This document shows positions 11,891-24,680 of a stretch of DNA of 64,000 nucleotides, in pieces; the stretch's first letter is position 1, and every line of letters begins with the position of its first letter. This DNA is from Prochilodus magdalenae (lineage: Eukaryota > Chordata > Actinopteri > Characiformes > Prochilodontidae), in assembly GCA_024036415.1 (NCBI GenBank), contig JAMWET010003934.1, forward strand, positions 1,057,501 to 1,121,500. Reading direction: 5' to 3'. Under the pieces are notes generated by a model. It worked only from the letters and a program-made list of their open reading frames with translations. It had not been told where the DNA came from and ran no database searches. The translations under genes were made by a program, and so were the position numbers.

Positions 11891-13189
11891 TTTGACACTC
11901 TTTTCACTAATACTATTTATTTAGCCACTGATCTTCATTTCTTGTCTGTTTTAAACATCATTTTCAAACACCAGCCCAAAAAGATACCTTTACATATTAT
12001 TAACATCCATAATAAGTCTATAATTGTTTTTCAGCAGTGTTTTTATGTATTAGGTTGAAAAGCTACAATTAACTATGTATTATTGATTTGTTATTCTTAC
12101 ATATACTTAATAGCACCTGTTGCCACTAGCCTTTCAGTCTGTTACAGTTATAATTCATATCATTTTGTTAATGCGTGCAAAGTTTGATATTCATGTGAAT
12201 CATGAATATGCTGCTGCTACTTTCAGCCAAAGTATACTTCAGAATTTACAGTAGCTTGATAGAATTCACTGTAAGAAGATATATAAGTAGAAATTTTTTA
12301 GGGGCTATGTGGGGGAAAAATGTAAGGATACCCAAGAATTCCCGGCAGGGAACTAAAAGTGCCCCTGGGTGGAGAAATATGATGGCTGATGGGGATGGTG
12401 GAATGGAAAGATAAAGCATGACATTATTTCTTAGTAATATTTTTCCTGTTTTGCTGGTGCACAGTAATGCAGTCAAAAATCTAAAGATGTTTTCGAGGCA
12501 GGGCAGATTCATTACGCTCCAGTGGTAGAATATAGAAAAGCAGATTTGAGTCTTTTTAAATGATGTGATGAATCTTATGTGCTTAATGTGACCAGGAACA
12601 TTACCCAAAAAGGCCCAGTTTGGAATTCAGGTTCAGTATAACAGCAGTTTTATTTAATGATAGCCCTTTGTCCTCCAGACAAGGATAAGGCTGCACCCAC
12701 TGGAGAATAACATGGAAGGGTACAACACCAAGTTAATACTTAATTGATAAATGCCTGCCGTCCTTGTTCTAGCTTTGTTTCAGTGTCAACAAACTAAGAA
12801 TGCCCTTCATGTGTTCTGTAAGCTGCTACTGTCTCCTCTGTTTTCTGAATAGTAATGTGCTTTGCTTGTTCTATGAATGTGGCTAAGTAAAAGTAACTTT
12901 GATCGGATGCTCCATATTCTTGATTATGCTCCTAGCTGGAGTGACTGAGATACTGTTTGAGGTGCTGGATCAGAGATCACAAAGAGGTGCCGCTGTTACC
13001 AGGATTCTCACAGGCTTTAGCTAATAAGTGGAACACTGTTCTTCAAATCCCCAACAGCTCTAGATGACCAGCTCTGAACTCCATGGTTAAAGCGAGAGTT
13101 AACTGTTTTTCATATTGGACTATAGTACCCCAGTTTTAAAAACACTTCTTTGAGGTGCCATAGCTATGATGGGGATGGAAAACCATCTC
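11887..13189. other. Non-coding stretch, presumed lin7a intron
   Basis: No exon or identifiable repeat seen. Short open frames here lack splice sites and recognisable protein sequence. Confidence 0.35.
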
Positions 13190-13540
13190 CCAGAAACACC
13201 CTCTTCAGCAAACAAAAATATTCTCCAACAATGACCAGCATTCTTTACCAGACGCCTTAATTTCACACACTATCTTCCTCAACTAATCACCATCATTCTC
13301 CGCCAAACACCTGCAGACATCAGTGCACTCCATTAGGCACCATCATTCTCCGTAAAGCCCCAGCATTCTCTACCAGTTCATCAGACACCAACGTTTTCCA
13401 TTAAGCACAATGATTTGCCACCAGACACAATCAGCCTCCACCAAACATCAGATCTGCGCATCAAGCAACATAGTTCTCTATCGATCACTAACTTTTCACT
13501 TAACTTTCCACCAAACACCAACATGCTCCAGCAATAACCC
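13190..13540. repeat. Degenerate 20-bp minisatellite, copy 1
   Basis: Diverged units of roughly CACCATCATTCTCCACCAAA are spaced about 20 bases apart. A much cleaner array of the same unit lies at 61650-62350, in the myf5-myf6 interval. Confidence 0.7.
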
Positions 13541-13741
13541 TCAATATAGTTTGGACTATATCAGAAACTATAAGAGCTGACAAGCCAGATCAGTTTATGT
13601 GAATAGGGGAGCACATTTATAGTCTCTTAGCAACCACAAGATCAACATTGTGATGTTCAAGTTTGATGATTGTTAATGTGCCCTGATTTAAGATTCATGT
13701 ACAGGTCTTTTTTAAACTCTCTCTCACTCTTTTTCCTTCAG

Positions 13742-13813
13742 GTCTACCAGTACATGCATGAGACAATAACAGTAAATGGCTGTCCAGAGTACCAAGCTCG
13801 TGCCACAGCCAAG
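13742..13813 (+). CDS. lin7a: lin7a exon, end of L27 domain
   Basis: This 72-base exon encodes 24 residues beginning VYQYMHETITVNGCPEYQAR and ending ATAK. That is the C-terminal part of the L27 domain and the linker of LIN7/Veli/MALS proteins. The acceptor is a pyrimidine-rich tract ending TTCCTTCAG at 13741; the donor is AAG|GTAAGG. Both ends are phase 0, as expected for this family. LIN7 pairs through L27 with CASK/MPP scaffolds and positions receptors and transporters at epithelial junctions and synapses. The preceding exons (start codon and most of L27, about 65 residues) were searched for in 1-13741 and not found, so they should lie left of the window. The [11 protein letters not shown] tail of the last exon points to lin7a rather than lin7b or lin7c. 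Confidence 0.95.
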
Positions 13814-16800
13814 GTAAGGATTCCCTTATACTGGACCAGGCTTAGTTATACCTCTGCTGTTTCTGTAATTGAATTATTTAGTGGCAAGATCTGTGTTTTT
13901 AATCCAGTGTGAATCTGCAGTGTGTGTGTGGATTTTACAGTCTGGCAGTAATAATGGTGGGGTGATTTTATTTCAGTATGTATCTGTAAATGTTATTTGT
14001 AGTTGGGTGAATCCAGTGCTCCATCCTGTTCCAGTACAGCTCGTGCTAATGGAATAGCAAACCTGCTAATAAACACACACAGGGCTAGTACTGCAGGCAA
14101 CATTATGATACTATTATTTATTACAATACTATTAAAACAACATACTAAATGTAAAGGAGTTTGTTAATATGAAGATAATGTTTGGGAAATGTTTATGAGG
14201 TTTTTGGTAATGTCTCACTTAAAATCTGCTTAGAAAAACACCATTAATAACCAATAAATAAATAACATATATAAAAATGTAAAAAAAAACTTTTTTTTAA
14301 GTTATGGCTTAACTTAAACAATTCATAATAATGAATGGAATAAAACAAAAAACAATATTTGGCCTTCTGATTCTACTACTTATTACTTTCCGTCTCAACG
14401 TGTTTACTTTCTAAGAAATCCTTGTTTGCATGTAGATTGTTCCGTGACTGCAGAGACTTCAATTATTCAGAAATGTGAACCCAGAAGGCCCTATTCGTGT
14501 CTTTTGCCTAGAGCCCTAGAATAATTACATCCACCTATCACTTGAAGTTGAAACTGCCATTACTGAGAAAGTGTCAGGAGTGACAGGAACGCAGCTTAGT
14601 GGATAAATTACTCTTCCTGATGAGGACTATTACATCAGTTCTGAGCATTAGACAAAAAACGTTTCAAAGCATTGATTGCTTAAAGGGCTCACTTGGTTTG
14701 TACTGCTAGTGTCAAATTAGCATGACAAATAGCAATAACACTAAGAAGAACAATTTATATGATATTTATGTTGTATTGAATCTATTAAATGATTAATATG
14801 TGTCAAAGTGTAATGCTGTTTTGAGACTAGCAGTACGATTAATAAATTAATATGGGTTTCCATCAGAGAACAATCAACTTCGTTGTCACTCTAAAGTCCT
14901 TCTTGGGGGCTTTCCAACTGGAAACGGTGACTCGCGTCTTTGCCAACTGTCGTCTTTTACTTTTTTTCTCCATTGTTGTTACTTTGCTTATTTTTGCACA
15001 GCTTAGTGCTACATTTTGTCAAGAGCACTGTCAAAGTGATGACCCTCCATGATCACTTTTTCATTCCGCGTTTAGCAACACACAGCTCACCTGTCTGATA
15101 CTTTTTCGAATAAACTATAGGAAACTGACCAGTACAACCTGAGCAATTTGATCCAGTGAGCAGGCAAATCATTTTCTTCTGCAATGAGTTGCAACCTCCA
15201 TGTTGTCACATGATCTAAACAGTTTTGCTGGTGGGTGTGGACCACCCTTTATATACTGATTATTACCAAGTACTTTAGGTGAGTCTGCGTTAAGCAAGGA
15301 ACAGTGACAAATCATCTTAATTGTTGACTTTTTGTGTTTTTTATCATTTATTGTTTAATAAAATCTCACACAATACAATATAAAACCTCATCTGGGAAAA
15401 AGAGTGCAACTCCACTACAGCTGTAGTTCGGTCATCTGGTTTATGTACCTATTTTGCCGCCCTTTTTACAGGAGTTCTTATTTTATATTCAAGAAGCAGA
15501 ACCACATTAGACTTTCAAATGTGCTTTCCTCCCCACCTGAATCCATCAGTAGTGTCGAACAGATTTAACAAACAGTTTCAGCAGTAATTAGCCCGCCCTA
15601 CACACAGAAGCATTGCCTCTAAACAGTCTTTCAATTTACTGAAGTTCATTCAAATTCATCTGCTGTAGGGAAGAGCAGGCAGTTGTCGCAGAGATAAAAA
15701 AGAGAGTGAAAAAGAAGTGGGGAAAACAAAGAGAAGAATGCTGTGTAGCTATGAAAGTGAAGGACAAGTGGGTTGACTGGAGGCAGCACTCCTGATATAA
15801 AGGCGCATCTTTGGAAAAGAGAATTTCACCCCAGCACACTTTTCTGAACTGTTGCCAATCCATCAGAAGGAGTGGAGCTGTGCCAACAGTGGCATCGAGC
15901 CAGATATACTGTGCCAGTCCATTCACCGGGGACATCTCGCCTTCTTTAAAAGCTAAAAATTTCTATATAACAACAAAAATAGTTGACACCAATGTGAATG
16001 TTTAGCTGGGTTGCTTTATGCTTTGGTTTGTTTGTTCACTCAGCCATATTTACAATAGAAAATTGTGATGTGAACAAAGTCATTCAGAGTGTAGTATAAG
16101 TGTGTTTGATTGCAGGGAAACTTAGAGACTTATATTACATAACAGTGATGGTGAAGCGATATCCACAACACAAGCATATCCATATTAGCCTGACATGCCA
16201 AAAGTCATGGAACTAGTATTGTGTGGGCTTGGCAAAGTGCTGCAGCTCAGTGTAGCATCAGTTCTACATGTTGACAGAATACATCTGGATGGATGTTCAG
16301 CTGTACTGTCTGGATGGTGGCACGACTTTGGATATGGAAAGTCCCATCCATCTGGAACCTACTGTCATGTCTTGCTCGAACTCTCGAAAATTCTTATTGC
16401 TTTGCCATGAGCATGCTGGCCAGTGTTCAGCCTCACTCACAAGATTACCTCACAGGTTATACAGGTGTGGGCATTTCCAAGGCAACACCAGTTCATAATC
16501 ACTTTAGACACTGCTTTTCCATGACCTTCGATATGTCAGTGTATTTACTATCTGAATCCCCCAGTGAATCTAAATGTCTCATTTGGGTTTTCTTATGTAA
16601 TGCTGATGATGGTTAAATTTAATAGTGGTAAATTTAAAAAATAGCACAGCAAAACATCTGTTCATTAGTGGGTGGGGAGGTGGGCTTAGGGTCACATTTT
16701 GCTACAACAAATCCAGTGTCTGCACCTTGGCCACATTTTGGGCTGCTATGTTCCAAATAAATCTGATAGATCTGATCTGATGCAATCAGTTCTGTCAAAC

Positions 16801-17460
16801 AGACAAACTGAGAAAATCATCACTGACTTCTCAAAGTTCTGAAGAAGCTGGGTGTTCTCAAACTTTTAATGGGGCATTTAAGGTGATGCTGTTGCCCAGG
16901 AAGCCCAGCTTTTTCCACAGACACACACACACACATCGATCAGTAGGGCTTTCACACAGCCCCGGCACCCACCATGCAGATGGTAAGATGAATAGACTGA
17001 GAGAGAAATGACACAAAGCAGTACCGGCTCAAACAAAGCAATCAGAACAGAGCTGTGTTACCTTTATAGAGAGATGAAAAGAAAAGGTCTACAGGGTTTT
17101 GTTCTGATGGTGTTTTTGAGCTCAATTAGGCCAGAGCACTGTGTAATAGTCTATTAACAATGAGGAGACAAGGGAAAACAAACAGGAGATGTTAATGGTC
17201 ACAAGACGTTTTGTACATGATTTAATACAGTGAAGATGATTTCCATTTGTTTGTTTCTATCAGTTGAAATGTGCATTATCAGTCGTGTCTGTGATATGTA
17301 CATAGAGCCCTAGTTTATAAGCTAATATCGGAGACTTTAGAGGTTCCGTATTCTGTGGAATTGTAATTTGGAGGGAATCCTTTGTCTGGTGTGTTTTATG
17401 ATAAGAGGGTAATTCATTTACACTGTACGCTCTCTGAATTACGATAAGCCTGTGTCCTTG

Positions 17461-17482
17461 CTGCTGCTGCTGCTGCTGCTGC
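17461..17482. repeat. (CTG)7 trinucleotide run
   Basis: Pure CTG run in the lin7a intron. On the minus strand it reads as a glutamine tract inside a spurious frame. Confidence 0.9.
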
Positions 17483-17657
17483 AGAAAGGGCAATAATCAT
17501 GGCTCCTCTTTATACCTTTTCCTGCTCATTAAAATGTGAACTTCAAACACATTTAATATGAAAACCGAATTATCACAGATAAATTCATTTTAAACTGATG
17601 TTAATTCTATTCTACTTAACGTCCCATCAGGCCCAATTCATTATAGAGGGCACTGAA

Positions 17658-17659
17658 AA

Positions 17660-17702
<43 letters not shown>

Positions 17703-17712
17703 ATATTATTAG
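17658..17712. repeat. (ATT)n microsatellite
   Basis: Near-perfect ATT triplet run inside the lin7a intron. Confidence 0.95.
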
Positions 17713-17841
17713 TATTTTGTTTTGTGATTTCTGACTTCAACAAGGTTTTATACTAAGAAACAGTAATCCCTAGGTTTTGACCTGTGGTTCGTTCTTGCTC
17801 CTCTCTTCCAAATACACAAATGGTAAAAAAAAATAGTTCCA

Positions 17842-18345
17842 CAAATAGCTGCACCCAGAATGAACCAACAGGAATGAAATGTGTTGGGTAGGTTTGGCGT
17901 TATGAGAGATTTGAATGATGTAAGTTTCACATTCAGCTGCGCATGTGATGGAAGCAATGACAGGCCATAGCATTGTATCTGACTGACCCACCAGCCACGA
18001 TTGCAGATATTCAGCTAGCAGTGATGCCCTCCACAAGTCATCCTGTGAGTGCCCGCACCATTGACATACAGCTGCACGACGTAGGCATACATGCACACAG
18101 ACCGTTAACGACAACTGCCCTTAACACCACGTCATTGTTGCCAAAGACTGCAATGGTGTCGTGCCAGACTGTCACAGAGTAACTTCAAATTTCAGCAAGC
18201 CAGCTTCGGTGGCGACTTGCCATGTCCAGAAGACCTGGTGTCACTCCACCTCCACCCCTACAGCAAAATCAGCAGGAACTTTGTGACCTCTACCTCTACA
18301 ACTTCATTCTGAGACGCCATACTAAAAGACACTATCTCTGAAAAA
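17842..18345 (-). mobile_element. MITE-like repeat family 1, copy B (inverted)
   Basis: Inverted relative to copy A. It begins AATAGCTGCACCCAGAA, then TTGGGTAGGTTTGG (complement of the CCTACCCA landmark), and runs to the complement of the AGTGTCTTTTAGTATGG-like landmark near 18310-18340. The internal GGTGTCACTCCACCTCCACC stretch at about 18237-18257 matches the complement of copy A. No coding capacity. Confidence 0.65.
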
Positions 18346-20243
18346 AGATATCCAAACGAAAAAGACAGGTTTAAAATGCAGTATTTAAGAATGTGGTTTA
18401 TAAAGTTAAGGCCACTATACCCCTGGTTTGCTGCCTAGCAGAGCGCTGTTATAAATGTCTGCAGAATCGATAAATGTCTACTAGGTATAAAGGTGGATAA
18501 AATAAAGTATTCAGCATCACTTACCACACCCAGCATCAGTTTACTGTGTCTTCACAGACCGGCTGTTTTCAAGCTAAAACTGTTAACAAGTCCAAGAGGA
18601 AAAGTACAATAAGATGAACAATGAACAGAATAAAGAATGACAATAAGAATTGATTTATGGATTGATTTAACTGCCTGCAAATTCAACAAATTAACACAAA
18701 TAAAATGTGCCATAAAATGCGCAGTGTGTTCTCTATGTTAACTTATGTTCACTTAGAAAATCACCAAAACGTGTCATTTAACCAGCACCCAAAGTTTTGC
18801 ATAATTCTAGTTTGGTTTGTAACTATGCAATTATATTTGAGTAGCTATGTATTGTAAATATGTGTGTATCACGTGAATGTCTAGTACAGTAATAACTAAT
18901 AGAGGGTATGAAGGGTTAATGACTTGGGCATCTCAGTTTTGTCAAGTTTTAAGACTTGGGGCTTTTTTAGTGAAATGTCAAAAATAGTGACCTTTTCATC
19001 TGACAGCTTTCTGGGGGCTAAGAAACTGGCAGATCTTGAAGTGACCCTATCTTACATAACCTCTTTCAGAGAAGCCACTTGTCATATTTGTGATTATCTA
19101 CTCTAACTGGCCAGTATTCATGCTCATTTCGATCAGTAAAATGGAATGGCATGCGTATCACTGTGAAGAAGAAGAAGAAGCTTGATGCTGTCTTTATTGT
19201 TGAACGGACTGTGACTGTTTCTGATGGACACATTTACAAATTACATTTTTTCAGCCAATGTTAATACAGATACACTTTACATTTGTTATTTTGTTATAGA
19301 AGAGTTTAGTGGAGAAGAAACTGAAAAAAATATAATAGCATCCTACACTGGCTCTGTTCTTTTAAAAATGAGGTTTGCATGATCACACATTGTGATCTAA
19401 TTTGCTGCATATCTGCTCCACCCTTCAAGTGACCAATGATACTAAGTGATTTTATTGCAATGTTCCAACTACAAAGGTTTCCTAACCTCCAGCCCACAGC
19501 CTTTTTTTTCTTTCAGATCAGATAGTATCAGATGGTATTTAATTTAGTTTTAATAATTTAGCCCTAGTGTAGTTGTAACTAGGAAGGTAAAAAAAGGAAG
19601 GCAGAATGCAAGTTCAGAAGGCTTTATTACAATCCTTAATGAAAACAAATTAGCATTAAAGATGTTTAGAACTTTTCTTTGTCTACCTTAGCAATGAGAA
19701 AGTTAGTATATAAGCTTTAATAAAGATAAATTTGACTTATAAAATACATTCAGAAATGTAATAACTTAGCATTATTAAAGTTATGCTAACATTAATAAAG
19801 TAAATAAGTTTGCATAGCTAAATTACTTTCAAAGTGCTGCTCTGTACTAATCAAGTATGTTACAAGAACAGCTTTTGTTCTTAAATCTTTAAGTATCAGT
19901 TTAAATAACAGTCTGGGAGCTGGTTTCCAGAAGTAAATGACACACATTGCTATTTGGATACTGTGACATGTCAGCATGGGCAACACAAAGATTTTAATCT
20001 TGTCTTCTCCTTTAATAACATGTTTTTTTAATGCGTCCATCGCTTATCTTATAGCATGTAATGAACATGTAACATGTAACAAATCCAAACATGTGTTGTT
20101 TTTTTATTTTGTGCCAAAGTCTTATTCATTTTTAACATACTGTACTGTACACTTTAGTGACCTTTTAGCATTCAAACCGTCTGGAGTGATGAATAGTAAA
20201 GTGTGTTCATATGTGTATACCCCCTGTGAAATTCAAAAAGTGC
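18346..20243. other. lin7a intron, no feature recognised
   Basis: AT-rich sequence between a MITE copy and a solo LTR. No exon, RNA gene or repeat family recognised. Confidence 0.5.
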
Positions 20244-20605
20244 AACTGTGTTACGAGGGACGAGGGGACAGGATGCAAGTGCAAGTCCTTTAATGAAATA
20301 AAGAATAAAACAAAAAACCACGGAGACTACACTAGGGGACAGGGCTAGACAATAACAGACATAAAGAAACTTACTGAGAATTACACTGAACCACAACGAG
20401 GCAAGGGACCGGTAGGGAGACAAAACACCCAACAAGAACGAAGGGCAGACACCGGGTATATAACCACTAGGGCTGACGAGAGACACCTGGGAAGGGGCGG
20501 AGCTAGAACAGAGACCAAACTAGAGGGCGGAGACAAGAGGAGCACAGGACCCAAATAAACAGAAGCACATGGACATGACAGAACATGGCAGGGTGTGACA
20601 AACTG
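20244..20605. mobile_element. Solo LTR, family 1 copy 2, with 5-bp target duplication
   Basis: The element is 20249-20600, starting TGTTACGAGG and ending GGTGTGACA, flanked by AACTG at 20244-20248 and 20601-20605. Shared blocks with 10692-11089 include GACAGGATGCAAGTGCAAG, CACCTGGGAAGGG and AACAGAAGCACATGG. A TATATAA motif (20457-20463) reads as TATA on either strand, so orientation is not settled. No internal retroviral-type genes adjoin it. Confidence 0.88.
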
Positions 20606-20617
20606 TAACTGGTGTTG

Positions 20618-21107
20618 GAGTTACAGGAAGTTATTGGGAGGGAAGGTAAAGGTTACCAAGAACCTAGACAATATTGATATAGACAATATTTATTAAGGTA
20701 CACATACAGAAGAAGTGTCTGTAGAGGTTCCTAATGGTTTCCTGTAATAATCCATCCCATACGACTCAAATATTGTTACACATTGTTTCATCTGGGTGCT
20801 GACCACGGTGTGTTCACACGGTGGTCGTATCCACCAGACAAAGGCAGGACCCGCTGTCATTCTCCATGTCACTCCATGTCATCCCTGCACGACACCATTG
20901 CATGTTGCGATGCTGACATGCAGTTAAGATCCATGGAGGGCATCACTGCTCGCTGAACTGTTAGGTCAGTCAGGTACAGCAATACGACTTGATCTTGCTT
21001 ACGTCCCATGCACGGCCAAACGGGAAACGTGAATCATTTGCATGTCTCACAGTATCAAACCTACCCACCAAATTTCATTCCTGTCTGTTGATTCCTTCTG
21101 GGTGCAA
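20618..21107 (+). mobile_element. MITE-like repeat family 1, copy C
   Basis: Same orientation as copy A. Near the left end is GGAAGTTATTGGGAGGGAAGG, then AATATTTATTAAGG and ACATACAGAAGAAGTGTCTG. The right end has CTACCCACCAAATTTCATTC and TTCCTTCTGGGTGCA. It lies only about a dozen bases from the solo LTR, so the two insertions are adjacent and independent. Confidence 0.65.
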
Positions 21108-22350
21108 CTATTCCTTTAATGTTGAGTGCACTTGGAGGTGTACATAATAAAGTGACCAGGAGGTTTGTGTGCCCCTAAATATTTAAAGCTGTTTGATTAT
21201 CATTGGGGTTTGTATAGTGATACATCATTAAAACTGATAATTGTCTCACCCTTAACTTACCACGGGCAAGCCTTTGCAGCAGTAGCCATATGGTTTAGTG
21301 ACTTGATATTGGAAGGCTTTGTAGGATGTGGTGTCCATATCTAGGCGACAGCTTTGGGAGCATAGTTGGCATTAAAAATGTTGTTTGCCATATGCTGCCT
21401 TGTGTCGCCTTGATTCTGAGAGAGCGCGAAGCCGTGAAGGTCGTGAAGATCTGCCCGGAGTGTGTGGAGCTGTTCACGCATACACAACACGCTCCGGCAG
21501 CTTTATTCCACCGAGCGATCCAACTGGAGAAGATGTTTTGAATCCAAGAGATCAAAAAAGCCCTGCTTTTGCCTTGTGGGGATCTGCTAGCTCTAAAGGC
21601 TGTGAAAATTGTCTCTTTTTGTCTTTCCCGTTCCCTGAGTGGAATGCCTTAATAATGAAGTGAAGCTGACAGAGAGCACCTGTGGCTACAGCCAGAATAG
21701 AAGATTTACAGCTTTTGTCTTTTTTTCTGCCTGCTGTTGGAATCCTCGGACGAAATAACAAGCTCCTGCTAGCTGCAGGTTAAGATGACACAGGAGTGAG
21801 TACAGGAGGACATCAAATGTGAGCTTTTTTATTGTTCCAGTTGAGGTTAGGCCTCTTGAACAGATCTTTGAAGGCTCCACTTCTGGTCCACTTCTGCACA
21901 GGGAATATGCTAATTATAATGTTTTGCTGACCAGAAAGCTTTCACTGCCCAGTACCAGTCAACGTTTGACTACTTCTCCTCATACAGAGATTTTTATTTG
22001 TTTATTTCTGTTTTACACAGTTAAGGATAAAGAAATTATGAAATAAGTAAGGATTTTTATGATTTATCAAGTCTGCAATAATTCTATTGATGTCCTGATC
22101 CTGTGTTTTTGCCCCCTAATCTGATCTGTAGTATGATATTGAGTCTCAGCCAATATGAATCAGATACTTCTATATTTATAAATAACACTGCCACAGAATT
22201 TAGGTCAGCAAAGGAGCAATTTGTAAGATGATGCAACCTATCGAAATAATACTTCAAACAAAAGAAGGTGACATTTTACTCCCTATTTAAATCTGTCTAG
22301 AAGAAACTTGTCAGAAGCATCTCCAGTGGTGTAAAATAGCACCAGCGTTA
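21108..22350. other. lin7a intron with a possible conserved non-coding block
   Basis: No exon found. The segment 21400-21700 is richer in GC than its surroundings and less repetitive. It is a candidate conserved element only; nothing in the sequence proves function. Confidence 0.3.
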
Positions 22351-22412
22351 ATGCTTGGTTCATGCTTGGTTCATGCTTGGTTCATGCTTGGTTCATGCTT
22401 GGTTCATGCTTG
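22351..22412. repeat. 11-bp tandem repeat
   Basis: Five to six almost identical units of TTCATGCTTGG in tandem, inside the lin7a intron. The near-identity of units suggests a recent expansion. Confidence 0.95.
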
Positions 22413-24002
22413 TTTTGCTTCTATTTAGATGACTTCCTTTGTTTGCTTCTGAACATGGTTTCTTGCTAAGATTGCGCAGCAGCAGTTGTTCTAATGGTCA
22501 TTTGAGCTTCAGCCATGATTGTGTTTACTCCTCCTTTCATTGGCTAGCTGTCATTAAATGATCTAACCAGATCATCTTCAACATGATTGACAGGAGGTTA
22601 GAAAACGCCGTTGGGGCAGCAGTGCTACTCCTCTCATGTCGGACTGATTTGACTCACTATCATCTCAAGAAATATGGTGGCACTGCAAGACTGGACAGGC
22701 CAGGGCTAGCTGGTTAGCGTGTTAACTTAAGTAGATATCTCACTAAAATGATACATAGACGCCATACCTTTGACATACCATCAAAACTGTTATCCCCTTA
22801 CATTCTCTTGCTATGTTTAGGCTATCGTGGAAGAGTTTCATGTAAATATTTTTTATCCCCCATTAAAGTGACCATTTCATGCTGTGTTTAATATTGAGGG
22901 TGATCAGAATTGATTGCCATCATTTTGTTTTTGATTTGTGTGTAGTGGAATTATCTTAGAACCTCTTTTTAGTGTTTGTTTAATTTTTTTGGTTGTGTAT
23001 TACATGGAATAAGCATTTAACTGTTATTTCACATGATGCTTAATACACAGTTTCTGAAACATTACTGCACTACGTTTTACTGTTTTCTGCTGTCTTTGAC
23101 CTGTGAGTGAAAAACATGGCAGGACAGTGTGTTTTGTACATTCCTTTAACCATAATGCCACACATAGTAAGAAGCAAAAAATGACTTAAGAAAGCGTGGC
23201 ATTTGATAAGACTTGCTTTGCAGCCAAACCTTTTCTGCTGGGTGTGAATAATATGCATACAAGTCACACAGGCAATGCCATAAGTAGAGCAGGAAAAAGA
23301 AACTCACAGCTGATTACTGTTGCCAATACCCAGCCCATTAAAGTCTGCCTTCACTGGCCTCAATCTGATTTAGTTTTGACAGAGCAACTATTCCTATACC
23401 TACGCATATACTTTTAGGATTATACGTTCAAACAAATATTCAGGTAGGTCGAGATTTTTAGGTGTACCCCAAAACTATACATCTCCAGAACTGATTTTAA
23501 AAGCAGATGAACGTCTAGACGGAGGCTCTGACAGTATCCTTCTGTATGTTAAGCACTGTGTAGAAACCCACTAGCAGAGCTGTTGATTTTGTCATTGCCT
23601 GGCTAGTTTCCTTGCTTGTTTAAGGGCATTTGAAGTGAATGCCATAAACATTAAACTTTTAACTGTGCTTATCGACATTTACACTGTAGCTTGATTCACC
23701 CAAATGTGATGCACCTGTTCATATTACATAAATGTACACTACATGAACATATACTGGAACAATTCATACTGCTCAGTATGTCTATGCTATGTGTATTGCT
23801 GCAAATTGTGGTGTTGCTGATGTCTTATTTGGGGCAGTGTGCCTCTATGCCAGCTCATGTACAAGGAGAAATAATTTGTTGTACAACAAATGAATAAATA
23901 ATTAAATAAAGATGATTCCTGCAGTCTACTTATTCTGTGAACTTTTTTTTTTATCCCCGGCCGTGTGTAACCTGTTTTCCTCTGCTTGTTGTTTCCCATC
24001 AG
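22413..24002. other. lin7a intron, end
   Basis: About 22660-22720 (ATATGGTGGCACTGCAAGA, CAGGGCTAGCTGGTTAGC) resembles interspersed teleost repeats, but no family is assigned. The intron ends with a pyrimidine-rich tract and CCCATCAG at 23995-24002. Otherwise nothing recognised. Confidence 0.4.
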
Positions 24003-24212
24003 GCCACGGTGGCAGCTTTTGCAGCAAGTGAAGGTCACTCCCACCCTCGAGTAGTGGAGCTGCCAAAGACCGATGAGGGGTTGGGTTTTAATGTGATGGG
24101 CGGAAAAGAGCAAAACTCGCCAATCTATATATCCCGCATCATCCCCGGGGGCGTGGCTGAGCGACACGGAGGACTGAAAAGAGGAGACCAGCTTCTGTCT
24201 GTCAACGGAGTG
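24003..24212 (+). CDS. lin7a: lin7a exon, PDZ domain
   Basis: This 210-base exon encodes 70 residues from [20 protein letters not shown] to LLSVNGV and holds most of the PDZ domain. The carboxylate-binding loop reads GLGFNVMGG, followed by [19 protein letters not shown] and the [10 protein letters not shown] strand that closes the fold. The PDZ binds C-terminal peptides of membrane proteins and beta-catenin. The acceptor is CCCATCAG, the donor GTG|GTGAGT, and both boundaries are phase 0. The residues read are those I expect for vertebrate LIN7, so the gene is under strong constraint. The frame stays open past the donor into the intron for about 30 residues, but those residues are intronic. 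Confidence 0.97.
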
Positions 24213-24239
24213 GTGAGTGTCAATACAGCTCCGATTACA

Positions 24240-24680
24240 TTTAACAGCTATGCTAATTATCATTATTCACTTAATAAGCATTCTACTAAACTACTACTAA
24301 GAATTTGACATGAATAATACAGTAAATGTATAAACTCCTATAATTACTTTGAATATATTCAGTAATTATCATAATTACAATGAATATAAATAAATATTCA
24401 GTATCTATTAGGATTTATTTGTTATTATTTGTTATCTGCTATACATTTTCAGTATCTGCTACACTATAATTCTGTGTCTCTTTTGATTTTTTCATTAACC
24501 TCCATGAATTAATCAGAAACTACTATGAATTATTTAATTAATTCATGAATTAATATGAATTATTATTTGAAGTACTTTGAAATCTGAATGTTTAGCAAAT
24601 GCTTTAAATTATTCCATGCCTTTCATGAATTAGGAAGTAACCCTTCTGAAATGTTCAGTAAATGCATCTGCTATAATCTA
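24240..24680. repeat. Degenerate 21-bp AT-rich minisatellite, copy 1
   Basis: Diverged units resembling AATTATTCAGTATCTACTATG, such as TATTCAGTATCTATTAGG and AGAAACTACTATGAATTATT. A cleaner array of the same unit lies in myf5 intron 1 (48525-48835). Confidence 0.6.

Larger units (their letters stand above)
13814..17841. other. lin7a intron, first part
   Basis: Starts with a consensus donor. It contains a (CTG)7 run at 17461-17482 and an ATT array at 17658-17712, described separately. The remainder has short open frames (for example around 16195-16616) without splice signals or recognisable domains. Confidence 0.6.

Noticed and set aside
1..13741. Search for upstream lin7a exons (L27 start, initiator Met)
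   Set aside because: No splice-bounded block with LIN7-like sequence was found, so none is annotated; they are presumed outside the window.
17260..17493. Frame with a glutamine tract
   Set aside because: The tract is a (CTG)7 microsatellite read on the other strand; the rest has no similarity.
23787..24263. 158-codon minus-strand frame
   Set aside because: Antisense to the lin7a PDZ exon and its flanks; no domain.
24213..24308. Extension of the lin7a PDZ frame past the donor
   Set aside because: A consensus GTGAGT donor ends the exon and the following residues do not match LIN7; the next exon resumes in phase.
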